A stretch of 16,444 nt of DNA from Funneliformis mosseae (GCA_910592005.1 CAJVPP010002077.1:1-16444), one strand, 5' to 3'. Positions 1 to 8,905 are shown, counted from the stretch's first letter. Program-made: numbers and translations. Notes: generated by a model not told the origin, from the sequence alone.

Positions 1-75
1 ATTGCAGTCATATGATTTTACTAGCATTAATTCACGTTTTATGGAGGGTGTGCGGATACTTTTGTCCACCCTCTG
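1..75. mobile_element. Right end of a Tc1/mariner-type element, cut by the window edge
   Basis: Read from the right, the sequence starts TA, CAGAGGGTGGACAAAAG and continues into TATCCGCACACCC. This resembles the terminal inverted repeats of many Tc1/mariner elements (CAGnGGGTGG-CAAAAGT type). A TA dinucleotide follows at 76-77, the expected target duplication. GAGGGTG (44-50) and CACCCTC (67-73) form a subterminal inverted repeat. The rest of the element and its partner TIR lie outside the window, so the call rests on resemblance alone. No transposase is visible in the 40 bases left of the TIR. Confidence 0.5.
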
Positions 76-77
76 TA

Positions 78-618
78 ATAATGATAAAATATTTATTAAT
101 TAATTAGTGTTTCCTCAACACAGCGCTCTACACTTTCGCTTGATCAATATTTTAAACTATGTAAATGCCAAGTACTTAATTCTATTTAATTAAAACTGCG
201 CAAATACAAAATAATTACATAAACATTGAATAATAAAAAAAAAATAATAAACGAAGTTACATATGCGAAATTAAAAAGTTAAAACGGCGAAAGCGAAAAT
301 ATCGTGGTGTAAAAGGATTTCGAAGGGAATGTAATCAAAGAAATATAACAAGGGCGAGCGATATTGAGCTGTTTAAGGATTTCCAGCTCGTATATATAAT
401 ATATATTAATTAGGTCAGCCTGGCGTCTTGAACATTTTGTCGTACTGGCACCTTGTCAACCTGGAAACCTGGCAAATGATCATCAAAGGACTAATTGTAA
501 ATATCAAAAGCGATTTTCATGCGGAATTATGGAGATTTCGGCCGGAATTACATATTAATTATATTAATTGTAACACTGTCGTAAATATAATTCCGACATC
601 ATAATTTCACAATTGTTT
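78..618. other. Intergenic, no gene seen
   Basis: No convincing coding region, tRNA or element end was found here. It contains a weak hairpin (GAGCTG near 366 pairing with CAGCTC near 385) and a locally GC-richer patch at 410-480. I see no function for either. Confidence 0.5.
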
Positions 619-759
619 TGGGACCTTTGCAATAGAAAAAGGGGAAACTGATGAAAATTCAATTTTACTTTTATATGTCGTTAAATCTTATTCAGGTTTA
701 GTATTAACTCATTTTTATTTTTTCCAGCCGTTTTCTCCTTTTCTATTGCAAAGGTCCCA
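619..759. repeat. Short foldback element (MITE-like), 141 bp
   Basis: The ends are inverted copies of each other. TGGGACCTTTGCAATAG begins at 619 and its reverse complement ends at 759. Pairing extends for about 29 bp, with one base of length difference in the A/T run and one mismatch. The interior (about 80 bp) is AT-rich and non-coding. The size and long TIRs fit a non-autonomous DNA transposon. I could not find a convincing target-site duplication (left flank ends GTTT, right flank begins TATT), so the superfamily is unassigned. It could also be a plain inverted duplication. Confidence 0.6.
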
Positions 760-1282
760 TATTCTACTTCTGCGCTAATTGAACTAACCAATGATTCAAT
801 TTTGGTTAGTTTAGTTGACTCAATAAGATTTATCTGTTATACATTGATTGCGACGTACTTATAGCTTTATACTTATTGTTGTTTTGCTTACATTGAAATT
901 TTGTTTTCGAAAATATTATTTTAACCTAAATTTAGTTAAATTATTTTATTTTATTTAACTTAAAATTTTATGTTTACTTATAAATTTTATGTATTACCTT
1001 AATTTTAGATTAATATTATATAGATTTATATATATATTATAATGCACACTCTCTTTAAATACAAGTCCCAAGGGGAATGCATTTACAGGGACTGTACTAT
1101 AAAAAACATTGCTAACTATTGTTGCTGGAAGTGGTATGGTATCATTCCGATTTGGAATATCCAAAATGATATATTTTCTCATTTTGACTACATCAGTACC
1201 ATAGTAAACGTTCTTAAGTTTTAATCAAATTACAATGGAAGATTCTTAAGATAATCCGAAAATTATTATGCTGCCTAGTATT
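760..1282. other. Intergenic, AT-rich, no gene seen
   Basis: The short open frames near 994-1224 overlap on both strands and resemble no family. The sequence is AT-rich with T/A runs. No element boundary is visible until the MITE at 1283. Confidence 0.5.
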
Positions 1283-1534
1283 AGGCCTGTTCATTTCTGA
1301 TCGTTCGGGTTTTGATCGTTAACCAATCCAAACATGTGATCAAAAATCAGAATTGAGTTGGGATTTCTGATCGCAAAAATTTCATCAACCATTTGTTTTA
1401 GTTATGTGATCAAAAAAATTCCACCTTTTGTTCGGATAAATCGGATTGCTGATCGAGTTACATAATTTCGCCAGTCAATAATTATCAACTCAAAACCCGA
1501 TCAAAAATCCGAACGATCAGAATTGAACAGGCCT
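1283..1534. mobile_element. 252-bp MITE with about 36-bp TIRs, GATC-rich
   Basis: The left end AGGCCTGTTCATTTCTGATC (1283 onward) and the reverse complement of the right end match over about 36 bp with two substitutions and one length change. The flanks give a possible 3-bp duplication, ATT (1280-1282 and 1535-1537). A 3-bp duplication with an AGGCCTGTT-like end recalls PIF/Harbinger (Tourist-type) MITEs, but the site is not the usual TWA, so the superfamily is uncertain. GATC occurs eight times in the element. It has no coding capacity. The right end is overlapped by the target duplication of the hAT element next to it. Confidence 0.75.
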
Positions 1535-1539
1535 ATTAT
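1532..1539. repeat. Left 8-bp target-site duplication of hAT element
   Basis: CCTATTAT here is repeated exactly at 2070-2077, directly outside the two ends of the 530-bp element. The first three bases are the terminal CCT of the preceding MITE. Confidence 0.85.
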
Positions 1540-2069
1540 TAGGGATGGATCGGTCCTGATAAGACCGATCTTAGACCGGTTAATGGGACCGGTCCTTGCG
1601 GTCCTCGGTCCATATTCTGAGGACCGGTCCGGACCGGTCCTTTATTATTATAACATATTATTTAAAATAAGTTGTTTTATTTATTAAATACTACAAAATT
1701 AAAGTTGGATCGAACCGGTTTTCATCTCTTATGGAACGGTCCGGTCCATAAGTCAGTCCTTGGATCTGTCCTAATATTTAATTATAACGATAATGTCCGA
1801 AATGGAAATATCGGAAATGAAAAATAACGAGATTAAGAAGGCGCAGGAATCGTTTCGTATGCAATTATTTTATTATACTTTTTTATTTACAATTCTAGTA
1901 TGATGTTCTAAACCGATCATTGAACCAGCCTTATAAATCGGTTTGTTTCGAGAGAAAACAAATCTTGGGCCGGACCGGACTGGTAGGGGACCGAATGGTA
2001 TAAGACCTGTCCGGTCCAAACAAAGGTGAAAGACCGGTCTTTTGACCGGACCGGACCGATCCAACCCTA
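1540..2069. mobile_element. Non-autonomous hAT element, 530 bp
   Basis: The left end TAGGGATGGATCGGTCC and the reverse complement of the right end TAGGGTTGGATCGGTCC match at 16 of 17 positions. Both TAGGG-type TIRs and an 8-bp target duplication are hallmarks of the hAT superfamily, and CCTATTAT flanks the element exactly on both sides. Both subterminal zones (about 1550-1650 and 1965-2062) are packed with GGACCGGTCC-like palindromic motifs, far more GC-rich than the AT-rich centre. Such clustered motifs are typical of transposase-binding subterminal regions. No transposase is encoded, so it would have depended on an autonomous relative. Its perfect duplication suggests a fairly recent insertion. 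Confidence 0.85.
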
Positions 2070-2077
2070 CCTATTAT
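2070..2077. repeat. Right 8-bp target-site duplication of hAT element
   Basis: This is an exact second copy of CCTATTAT (first copy at 1532-1539), immediately after the terminal CCCTA of the element. Confidence 0.85.
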
Positions 2078-2843
2078 CTCCTAATCTCGTAGGGGAGATA
2101 AGTTAATTTATAATCACTGAGACCTCTTAAAATCAAAAACCAACTTTGCTTTTCTAGGGTTGTATATTAGCTGAGATTGTAGTTTTTGCACTCAGAAAAT
2201 AAATTCTTCTATATTTCCGGTGCTTAAGGTTAATTGCAAAAATTGTAAGGTTATTTGTATTATTTAAATTATAGATGAGCCGTCATTATTAGGTAATTAG
2301 GAATATCCTTGTAGCGTTTGATTTCAATAGGTTTTACGGCCATATAAAGTTAGGAGTAAGCTTTCGGGCTTGTATAGAGTATATTAACTATTTGATATAA
2401 TTCCTGAATATCAGAGATGTATTGATTTACCATTTTATTAATCCAACTCAATAGAGATATTGTGGATTTTAAAATACTTCGAGTTTGAAAGTCAAATTTG
2501 AATCAGCAAATAATAAATAACTTCTAGATATTCGACCAGCAAGAGAAACAATTGGTTTTATCAAAATTAATAATTATAATGATAAGTAAATCATTCACAA
2601 AACCTTGACCTATCTTAGACGTTTGGTTAAACATTTAATATTTTCGTCACATCATTATTAATCAATTTATTGTCGATATAATTACGAAACTACATTATTT
2701 GGAATATACAAATTATTAATGGTTCATCCATAAAATAAACTTTTAAAACTAGAAATTAAATATTATAATAGTAAGCGTTCATTGGCATATTGACATCCAT
2801 TTTCCGCGGCTTTCTAATACCAATAAATAGAATTGACTATATT
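2078..2843. other. Intergenic, downstream of the kinase-Sel1 gene
   Basis: No gene, element end or RNA could be supported. The part next to 2866 is the 3' flank of the minus-strand gene. Confidence 0.5.
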
Positions 2844-2849
2844 TTTATT
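2844..2849 (-). promoter_or_regulatory. Poly(A) signal AATAAA of the kinase-Sel1 gene
   Basis: On the minus strand AATAAA occurs 16 nt past the TGA stop at 2866-2868. Motif and distance fit a polyadenylation signal, but in such AT-rich DNA chance occurrence is likely enough to keep confidence moderate. Confidence 0.4.
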
Positions 2850-2865
2850 TGTTCCAGTGCCCTGT

Positions 2866-4265
2866 TCATATAAATTGCAAGACTTTTTGTGCATCACAAT
2901 TACCTTCATAAGCTGCTATTTTATATAATTCAAAAGCCTTTTCTTTATCAACGTCAATTACAATTCCATTATCATAATAATATCCTACTTTATATTGAGC
3001 TTCGATGCATCCTTTATCAGCGGATTTCTTATAAAATTCAAATGCTCTAAATAAATTCTCACCAACACCTTTTCCTAATTCGTAAAATTCGCCTAATTTA
3101 TATAATGTTACTTTATTGTCGTCTTTCGCAGCCTTATGATACCAATAATTAACTTTTTCTAATCCATTCCCTATTTTATCATAATCTTCATATAATGGTT
3201 TCAAATTACTGTCTTTTTTTCTAGCAGCTTCGTTATATAATCTGAATCCTATTTCTTTATTAATTTCTGTACCAATTCCATTTACGTAACAATATCCGAG
3301 GCAAAATTTTGCTTCCTCAAATCCATTTTCCGCTGATTTTTTGTAAAACTCAAAAGCTTTAAATTCGTCCTTTTCAACTCCGCATTTTCCAAATTCATAA
3401 GCTTCACCTAAGTTAAGCAATCCGACATTATCTCCATTATCTGCAGCTTTTTGACACCAATAAAAACTCATTTCCAAATCTCTTTTTATTCCTTCACCAT
3501 TTTCATATAGTACTGTGAGCATATTTTGCGCATCTATATCGCCATTTTCTGCTGGCTTTTGATACCAATAAAATGCTTTTTCTATATTATTTTCTATTCC
3601 TTCTCCATTATAATAACATAAAGCTAAGTTATTCATTGCAAGTATATTATTATATTCTGCTGCTTTTTGATACCAATAAAATGCTTTCTCAAAATTCATT
3701 TTAGTTCCTATACCATTATAATATAACATTGCAAGAAATGCTTGTGCTTTTTCATAACCCTTTTCAGCTAATTCTTTGCATATTTCAATTGCTTCTTTTT
3801 TATTTATATCTGTTCCAATCCCATAAAAATAGCAAATTCCAAGTTTATATTTTCCATTTATAAAGTCTTTTTCATGAAAATTCTTATATATTTCAAATGC
3901 TTTACTTTCACTTTTTTCTACACCTATTCCTAATTCATAACATTTACCTATATTAAATAATCCACATAAATTTCCATTATTAGCTGCTTTTTGATACATA
4001 TAAAATGTTTTATATAAATTTTCATCCGTTCCTATGCTGTTTTCATAATAAATACCAAGATTAAGTTGTCCATATATGCTTTCATTTCCTACGGCCTTTT
4101 GCATCCATTTAAATGCGAGATCTTCATTTATCTCGATTCCAAATCCTTCTTTATAACAATTTGCAAGATAAACTTGTGCAATTGGATAATTATCTTCGGA
4201 GGAACTTAAAAATAATTTAAATGCTTTATTGTAATTTGTCTTTAAATTGATACTACCAAAATACA
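2866..4265 (-). repeat. Array of about 12 Sel1 (TPR-like) repeats within the kinase gene
   Basis: The frame is open and intronless. Units of about 36 residues follow the Sel1 pattern: A-F-x-x-Y-x-K-A-A-x-x-G, then A-x-x-x-L-G-x-C-Y-x-x-G-x-G. Examples are A-F-Y-W-Y-Q-K-A-A-E with L-A-L-C-Y-Y-N-G-E-G, and A-F-E-F-Y-K-K-S-A-E-N-G with L-G-Y-C-Y-V-N-G-I-G. Unit 10 (about 3150-3250) is shortened and degenerate. Units 8-10 and 11-13 look like two copies of a three-unit block of about 105 residues. The open frame extends about 150 bases upstream of 4265 to an ATG at 4416, but that stretch is out of phase with the linker exon and should not be taken as the start. The array ends Q-F-I and TGA at 2866-2868. 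Confidence 0.9.
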
Positions 4266-4743
4266 AAAAATCCCAAGAAAAATTGATATTTTGATTTCTT
4301 TTGATTCTCGTGAAGCCATTCAAAAATCTCATTTGAAGTTCGATTTGAAAGAAAAATACAATGATTAATAAATTGGTCAGTTTCATCGAAATTATTTCCT
4401 TCATCATGAGTTTCAATTAAAAGCTTAATTAACTTACAAATAAAGATATTTATACTATCTTCTATGTCATAAATTTCCAAAAATAACTTTTCTGCTTGAT
4501 ATAAAATATGTTGTGAATTGCATTCATTATATATTGATTCTAAATTACAATCCTGCATTAATTTACTTAGAAATAACTCAGAATTATGACTATGCAAATA
4601 TATTTCGTCGCTTGATTCAGCTTTATGTTCTGAATGAATGATGGAATCAACTTCTTCATCTTTTGTTTCAATCATTAATGTTTGAAAAGACTTACAAACT
4701 TGTTGCATAGTAGGACGATCGTTTGGATCATTTTTCCAACATG

Positions 4744-4823
4744 CTTATAAAAAATTAATAAATTAACTTAGTTTATTAATAATTTAAAAAAATAAATAGA
4801 TTACGCGAAAACTTTGCATTTAC
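4744..4823 (-). other. Intron 3 of the kinase-Sel1 gene (80 nt)
   Basis: On the minus strand the donor is AAG|GTAAAT and the acceptor TTATAAG|CATGTTGG, joining N-L-Y to C-W-K-N-D-P of kinase subdomain XI. Exon 3 ends with one base of a codon, which fits the exon 4 frame only if the extra base near 4828 is discounted. Confidence 0.8.
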
Positions 4824-5172
4824 CTTTAATATAAGTTAGTATATTCGATAGGAGTATCCTTGACAGTTATTTCTCTTCGGCCTTTTTTAATGTTTATAAC
4901 TAAATTTACATCGTATTCTTCACAATTAAAAGGTCTCAGCCCACTTGAAATTTGCCAAAGAAGAACTCCAACACTGTAAACATCAGACTTTGGATTTAAT
5001 ATATAATGCTGATTTTTATTTTTATTTTTAATATTATTCAAATATTTTGGATCAACATAAGGAACGACACCATGGACATCTGTTGAATAACTTGAAGCAT
5101 CAATCACTGTTCGTGATAACCAAAGTCTGCTAACTTTATATTATTTTGATGAACAAGTACATTTTGTGCATG

Positions 5173-5246
5173 CTATATAAAATAATTATTATTTTTAGTT
5201 ACCATGAAAAATCCAAACAAAATTATCTAATGAATTGTTACATTAC
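5173..5246 (-). other. Intron 2 of the kinase-Sel1 gene (74 nt)
   Basis: Minus-strand donor GATTTG|GTAATG and acceptor TATATAG|CATGCAC. Splicing joins I-I-H-C-D-L to H-A-Q-N-V-L-V, exactly restoring the catalytic loop. A possible branch site, TAACTAA, lies about 25 nt before the acceptor. Confidence 0.9.
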
Positions 5247-5501
5247 CAAATCACAATGAATAATTCCTTCGTTATGCAAACATGCTACAGCAGATGTAAG
5301 TTGAAAGGCTAATCGATATTTATCACTCCATTCTAGTTTGTCAAAATTTTCTTTTAAATAAGATTGCAATGTTCCGCCATTAGCGTATTCCATAACCAAC
5401 ATGTACTTGCTATTTTGATCGATGGAATTCGTTTCAAATCGGGATATTCCATAAAACTGGATAACATTTGCATGATAATCAACTTCGCGTTGCATTTTTA
5501 T

Positions 5502-5564
5502 CTAAGTATTTTAAAAATAATTAGACATATTTTGTTAATGGTAAAAATAATAATTTGTTGTTAC
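5502..5564 (-). other. Intron 1 of the kinase-Sel1 gene (63 nt)
   Basis: Minus-strand donor GAG|GTAACA and acceptor TACTTAG|ATAAAA. It is phase 0 and joins E-I-V-N-E to I-K-M-Q-R-E-V in helix C. The length is typical of compact fungal introns. Confidence 0.9.
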
Positions 5565-5792
5565 CTCATTAACGATTTCTTTAATGGTTAAGTTATCTGA
5601 ATACTTTATGGCCATGATAGTACTGGAATCTCCCCAGTTTGCACGAGAAACGTTTCCATAAGAACAGCCGCTGATTTCTTCCCTATTAGCAAATTTATCG
5701 TAATTATAATATTTAATATAGTTTTCTGATATTGCCTTTTCTAACCAATCAAGGTAAACGTTGGATTCATCTAGTTGTTTTTCAGCTGTCAT

Positions 5793-6689
5793 GTTTTAAT
5801 ATTTTAGAAGAGAGATTTTAATATCAAAGTGCAGAATACCATATGTTCAGTAAGTAACAAATAACAAGTTTTGAGCGGCATAAAAATATGCGTTTAATTT
5901 ACCGAGGGTCGTACAATTGTGAGGGGTTTCTTAATGGCGCAGTAAAATGAACACCAATGCTAATAGTAGTACGAATTGAAATTGTTTATATGACTACGCT
6001 ATATAATTCTTATAAAACCGCAATTTAAAATAAATAATGTTGTTTATTCTTAAAATGCAAATTCTGAAATTGTACATCCGAAAATAAAATAAAATAATTA
6101 AATAAGGGATTATATTGTATATATGCAAATTAAATATTAGAGAGAACCTGCGATTATAAAAGAAAAATCAAAAATAACGGAGGGTATAATATTAAAAAAA
6201 AATCAAAATAAATTTAAAATTAAAATAAAAAGTTTTCATAAAAAAAAATAAGATTTACTTAATTTTTTTAATACGATCCTCTGTGTAGTTGGTTATTAGT
6301 CAAGTCTGATAAGGTTGAAAGTATGAGAAGGTGAAATTTATTATTTCAGGATTTCGGACGTCTTTTCTCTAAAATAAATATACTAATATAAAAAAAAAAA
6401 AAAATAATTAATATAACGAATGTAACGAATATAATAAAAAATAACAAATAAATTTAAGATTATATATAATATAAAACGAAAACTATTATAATTGTTTAAC
6501 ATACTGTACATAATTGATATACAGAGTAATGGCGGTTGTGACATCGTTTCTTGTGTAGATCGCAGCATCTCCATTATCCCAATTTGACCGTTGTTTATTA
6601 GGCTTGGGTAATGGAATGTTTATATAAATAAAAAAAATCGAAAACGTTTTTTATTATTCACCGAACTCACATCCATTAAGACGAATCGC
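5793..6689. other. Upstream region of the kinase gene and AT-rich spacer
   Basis: This holds whatever promoter the minus-strand kinase gene has. No specific element could be recognised. AT-rich runs occupy about 6190-6480, including a poly-A tract near 6390. I found no TIR for the transposase remnant that begins near 6690. Confidence 0.5.
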
Positions 6690-7316
6690 GAAGTTGTAAA
6701 GTTCCTTTGGGACAGGACGTGCGTAGTGCAAGGGAAATTTCCACCTGAACCGGAGTTCCCTTGCGCTCTTGTGAAAGATACATATGTTGCCTTTATGTGA
6801 AAAATGGCAATATTCCTGAAATTCATCGACCTGGCAGACCAAGAAAATTGACGTCCCAAAAACGCCGCCACATCAGAATGATCATCAAAAATGATCATTT
6901 CACTATTGTTGGAGAATTGAAGGCCATACTTGAAGAAAAGGATTCGATCCTGGAGGCCAGTGTGAAAAACTATCCGACGAGAACTTCGCCATTTTGGTAT
7001 GTAACAGTTCTTTCCTGGAAAATACTCTCTTGACCCAGTAAGCGAAATACAATCGTTTGTCTTGACCGTGACCATTGCATTATTATTGGAAAAAAGTGGT
7101 TTTTTCTGACGAGACTACGATCCAAATGTTTCGTAACACTACTCTAGCATGGTCTAAAGATGGGAATCCCATTCAACCTATGGTTTATGCATCCTTTCGT
7201 GCATGTTTGGGCCGCGATCAATGTCAAGCAGGATCTACAAAAAGTTTAAAACGTCAAACAAGCGTTTTTTGCTCTGAATACGCGCGGGGGAGCCTTTATC
7301 GGAGGTAATGTTATAT
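6690..7316 (+). pseudogene. Tc1/mariner-type transposase, N-terminal half, frameshifted and truncated
   Basis: Fragments of a Tc1-like transposase appear in successive frames. An HTH-like stretch (about 6750-6810) ends in V-K-N-G-N-I-P-E-I. The AT-hook-like linker G-R-P-R-K-L-T follows at about 6833-6853. A second HTH region contains V-K-T-I-R-R-E-L-R-H-F-G-M (one base out of frame, after an A-run near 6965). Then comes W-K-K-V-V-F-S-D-E-T-T-I-Q, whose Asp codon at 7108-7110 is the first catalytic acidic residue. H-V-W-A-A-I-N-V-K (about 7201-7227) needs another frame change. At least three frameshifts and one internal stop are present. The rest of the domain, with the second Asp and the Glu, is absent; similarity fades at about 7316, just before the Helitron tail. 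Its residues differ clearly from the Tc1 copy at 11003, so it is another family. No TIR was found. Confidence 0.75.
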
Positions 7317-7365
7317 CGTGGTCTCTCAGTTGTTCAGATTTATTTTTATTTTTATTATCGGGTCT

Positions 7366-7371
7366 TTTATT
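7366..7371 (-). promoter_or_regulatory. AATAAA overlapping the Helitron helicase stop
   Basis: On the minus strand the helicase frame ends TAAATAAAAG, so AATAAA starts within the stop codon (7371-7373). It may be a poly(A) signal but may also be chance. Confidence 0.3.
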
Positions 7372-8905
7372 TAGTGGTTGGTTCGGAATTTCGTTAGACC
7401 TTTTTGGTTTATGTGCTTTAACCTTCTGTATTCTGCGAGAACTTCCTTGTCGGTTTTAAGGGCGTCAAAATCGAAGGATATTATTCTTATACAGTTCCAC
7501 GAGGGGGCTCTGCTCATCTCTACGTATACTTGACCGGTTGAGAACATATTTTCATCGATCGTTAGGGTGGTGTGAGGTAGTGTGAGACCTTGTGTTTTGT
7601 GTACAGTTAATGCAAATGCATTCTGAATTGGGAATTGGCGTCGTGATTCTGGTATACCATTGATGTTGAAATATGACGTCATTTTTGTACGTTGATTTTG
7701 GTTAACTTATCAGTCATGGGAAAGGTTATCTCTATATTATCGTTATCTGTGATTTTTGTTACTACTCCGATGCTTCCTTTGCATATTCCATGTTCAAAGA
7801 GTTTATTATTTAAGTACATCATACGCGCGCCTTCTTGTATTGTTAGTAAGTTGGTATGATTTTTGAAATGATATTTGGTCATTTTCGTTATCGATTATTT
7901 GGTTGTTGAGGTTATCTATAGGTTTTGATATGATGATTCTGGGTTTTTGTTACTTATTGGTAGGTTGTCACAGATGAAGGAGTTGATTTCTTGGGCAGTT
8001 TCGCGAAGGCTAACGATATGTATTGAATTTATCATTGCATTTATGTTAGTTGTTTCAGAGATTTTTTGGTTTATCATCGATTTTGATTTTTTGGAGAGTT
8101 GTCCCAATCTCAATTCTTGTAGGAGTTTGTAGTGGTTTGGATCATTTTTTTGTCATTTTGGTTGTGATAAGAAGAGAGGAAAAAATAGTTTCCATATTGG
8201 TGAGTAAAATATTTGTTGTCCATTGATAGGAGGTAGTTGGGCGAGGTCACCTACTGCAAGAATTGGAATTTTTCCAAATGATTTATGATTTTTTTGTGTT
8301 AAACCGAATATGTTGCTTATAAAAGTCAACAGTTCACCAGATACCATAGAGATTTCTTCGATTATGATCGCTTTTATTTTTAGCAGCTCTATTTTAGATT
8401 TTTTGTCATCTAATATTAGTGTTTGATAATGATCATTATATTGTCTAATTTTGAGGGCAGAGTGGATGGTTTTGCCGCCTATGTTTTGGGCAGATACTCC
8501 AGTTGAAGCTAATAATATGTATTTAATAATTTTTGATTTTAACATGTTTGTTATATGTTGTATCATGAATGACTTTCTGGTTCCTGCTGATCCAGTCATA
8601 AAAAAATATGGATATTTGTTTTCGTGTTCGGTCGGTACCCCAAGTGTTGCATATTATAGGTTTTATATTGTTCTTCATTGAGTGTTAGGGTTGAGGTTGA
8701 TATTAAGGATGATTTTTCTAATAAGATAAGTTGATTATATATTATATCCCAAAGTTCACTTTTATCTAATTCTTCTAAAACTAATCTAATTACTTTTATG
8801 CTTCCGAAAGTGTAATTTTCGTGATTAATGAACTATTTTATAGTTTATTTAAGGTTTGTTAGTATCTTATAGGATATTCGTTTTGAAAACTTTCTCTGAA
8901 ACTTG
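7371..8905 (-). pseudogene. Helitron Pif1-family helicase domain, broken
   Basis: This is the C-terminal half of the Helitron protein; Pif1-type helicases unwind DNA 5' to 3' during rolling-circle transposition. In minus-strand order: L-W-D-I-I-Y-N-Q-L and L-N-E-E-Q-Y-K-T-Y-N (about 8660-8760); Walker A G-S-A-G-T-R-K-S (8573-8596); Walker B I-I-I-E-E-I-S-M-V (about 8340-8365); motif III A-V-G-D-L-A-Q-L-P-P-I (about 8230-8265); L-R-E-T-A-Q-E-I-N-S (about 7985-8015); E-G-A-R-M-M-Y-L-N-N-K-L-F-E-H-G (about 7790-7840); the C-terminal helicase motif V-H-K-T-Q-G-L-T-L-P (about 7580-7610); and Y-V-E-M-S-R-A-P-S-W (about 7500-7530). The Walker A Gly before K-S is Arg (AGA, 8576-8578), which should abolish ATP binding. 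Frame breaks are visible near 8620, after 8153, between 7916 and 7882, and in an A-run near 7683. It is certainly non-functional. Confidence 0.88.

Larger units (their letters stand above)
2866..5792 (-). pseudogene. TKL-type protein kinase with C-terminal Sel1 repeats, frame broken in three places
   Basis: Four exons on the minus strand: 5565-5792, 5247-5501, 4824-5172 and 2866-4743. Together they would encode roughly 900 residues. The kinase domain covers about residues 25-290. It has a glycine loop (G-C-S-Y-G-N-V, residue 42 on), the ATP-binding lysine in M-A-I-K (K63), a helix C glutamate in Q-R-E-V (E82), a catalytic loop I-I-H-C-D-L (D160), the metal-binding N165, DFG (D177), then V-V-P-Y-V-D-P and D-V-Y-S-V-G-V-L-L-W of subdomains VIII-IX and C-W-K-N-D-P-N-D-R-P of subdomain XI. 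A linker of about 120 residues leads to about 12 Sel1 repeats. The kinase would phosphorylate Ser/Thr or Tyr, and the Sel1 helices bind partner proteins. Breaks: one T missing after DFG (near 5118), giving DFG then Y-H-E-Q-stop instead of the expected L-S-R-T; one extra base before intron 3 (near 4828), giving an in-frame TAA; and one extra base in an A6/T6 run at 4265-4270, between linker and Sel1 repeats. These could be real decay or assembly errors in A/T runs. Domain assignment is firm; functionality is uncertain. Confidence 0.85.

Noticed and set aside
994..1224. Short overlapping open frames on both strands
   Set aside because: They have no recognisable similarity, no introns with usable signals, and AT-rich composition like the spacer.
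1873..2064. Minus-strand open frame rich in R, G and P at the right end of the hAT element
   Set aside because: It is a by-product of the GGACCGGTCC repeat motifs in the subterminal zone.
4266..4416. ATG at 4416 as start of a separate 516-residue Sel1 protein
   Set aside because: The first 50 or so residues are an out-of-frame reading of the kinase-Sel1 linker exon and do not resemble Sel1. The array joins the upstream frame by a one-base break at 4265-4270.
6383..6574. Small minus-strand open frame with hydrophobic end
   Set aside because: It is a product of AT-rich, low-complexity sequence, with no family resemblance and no supporting context.
6620..7075. Minus-strand open frames over the Tc1 remnant
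   Set aside because: The plus strand of the same bases carries recognisable Tc1 transposase motifs (G-R-P-R-K-L-T, F-S-D-E-T-T). The minus frames are shadows.
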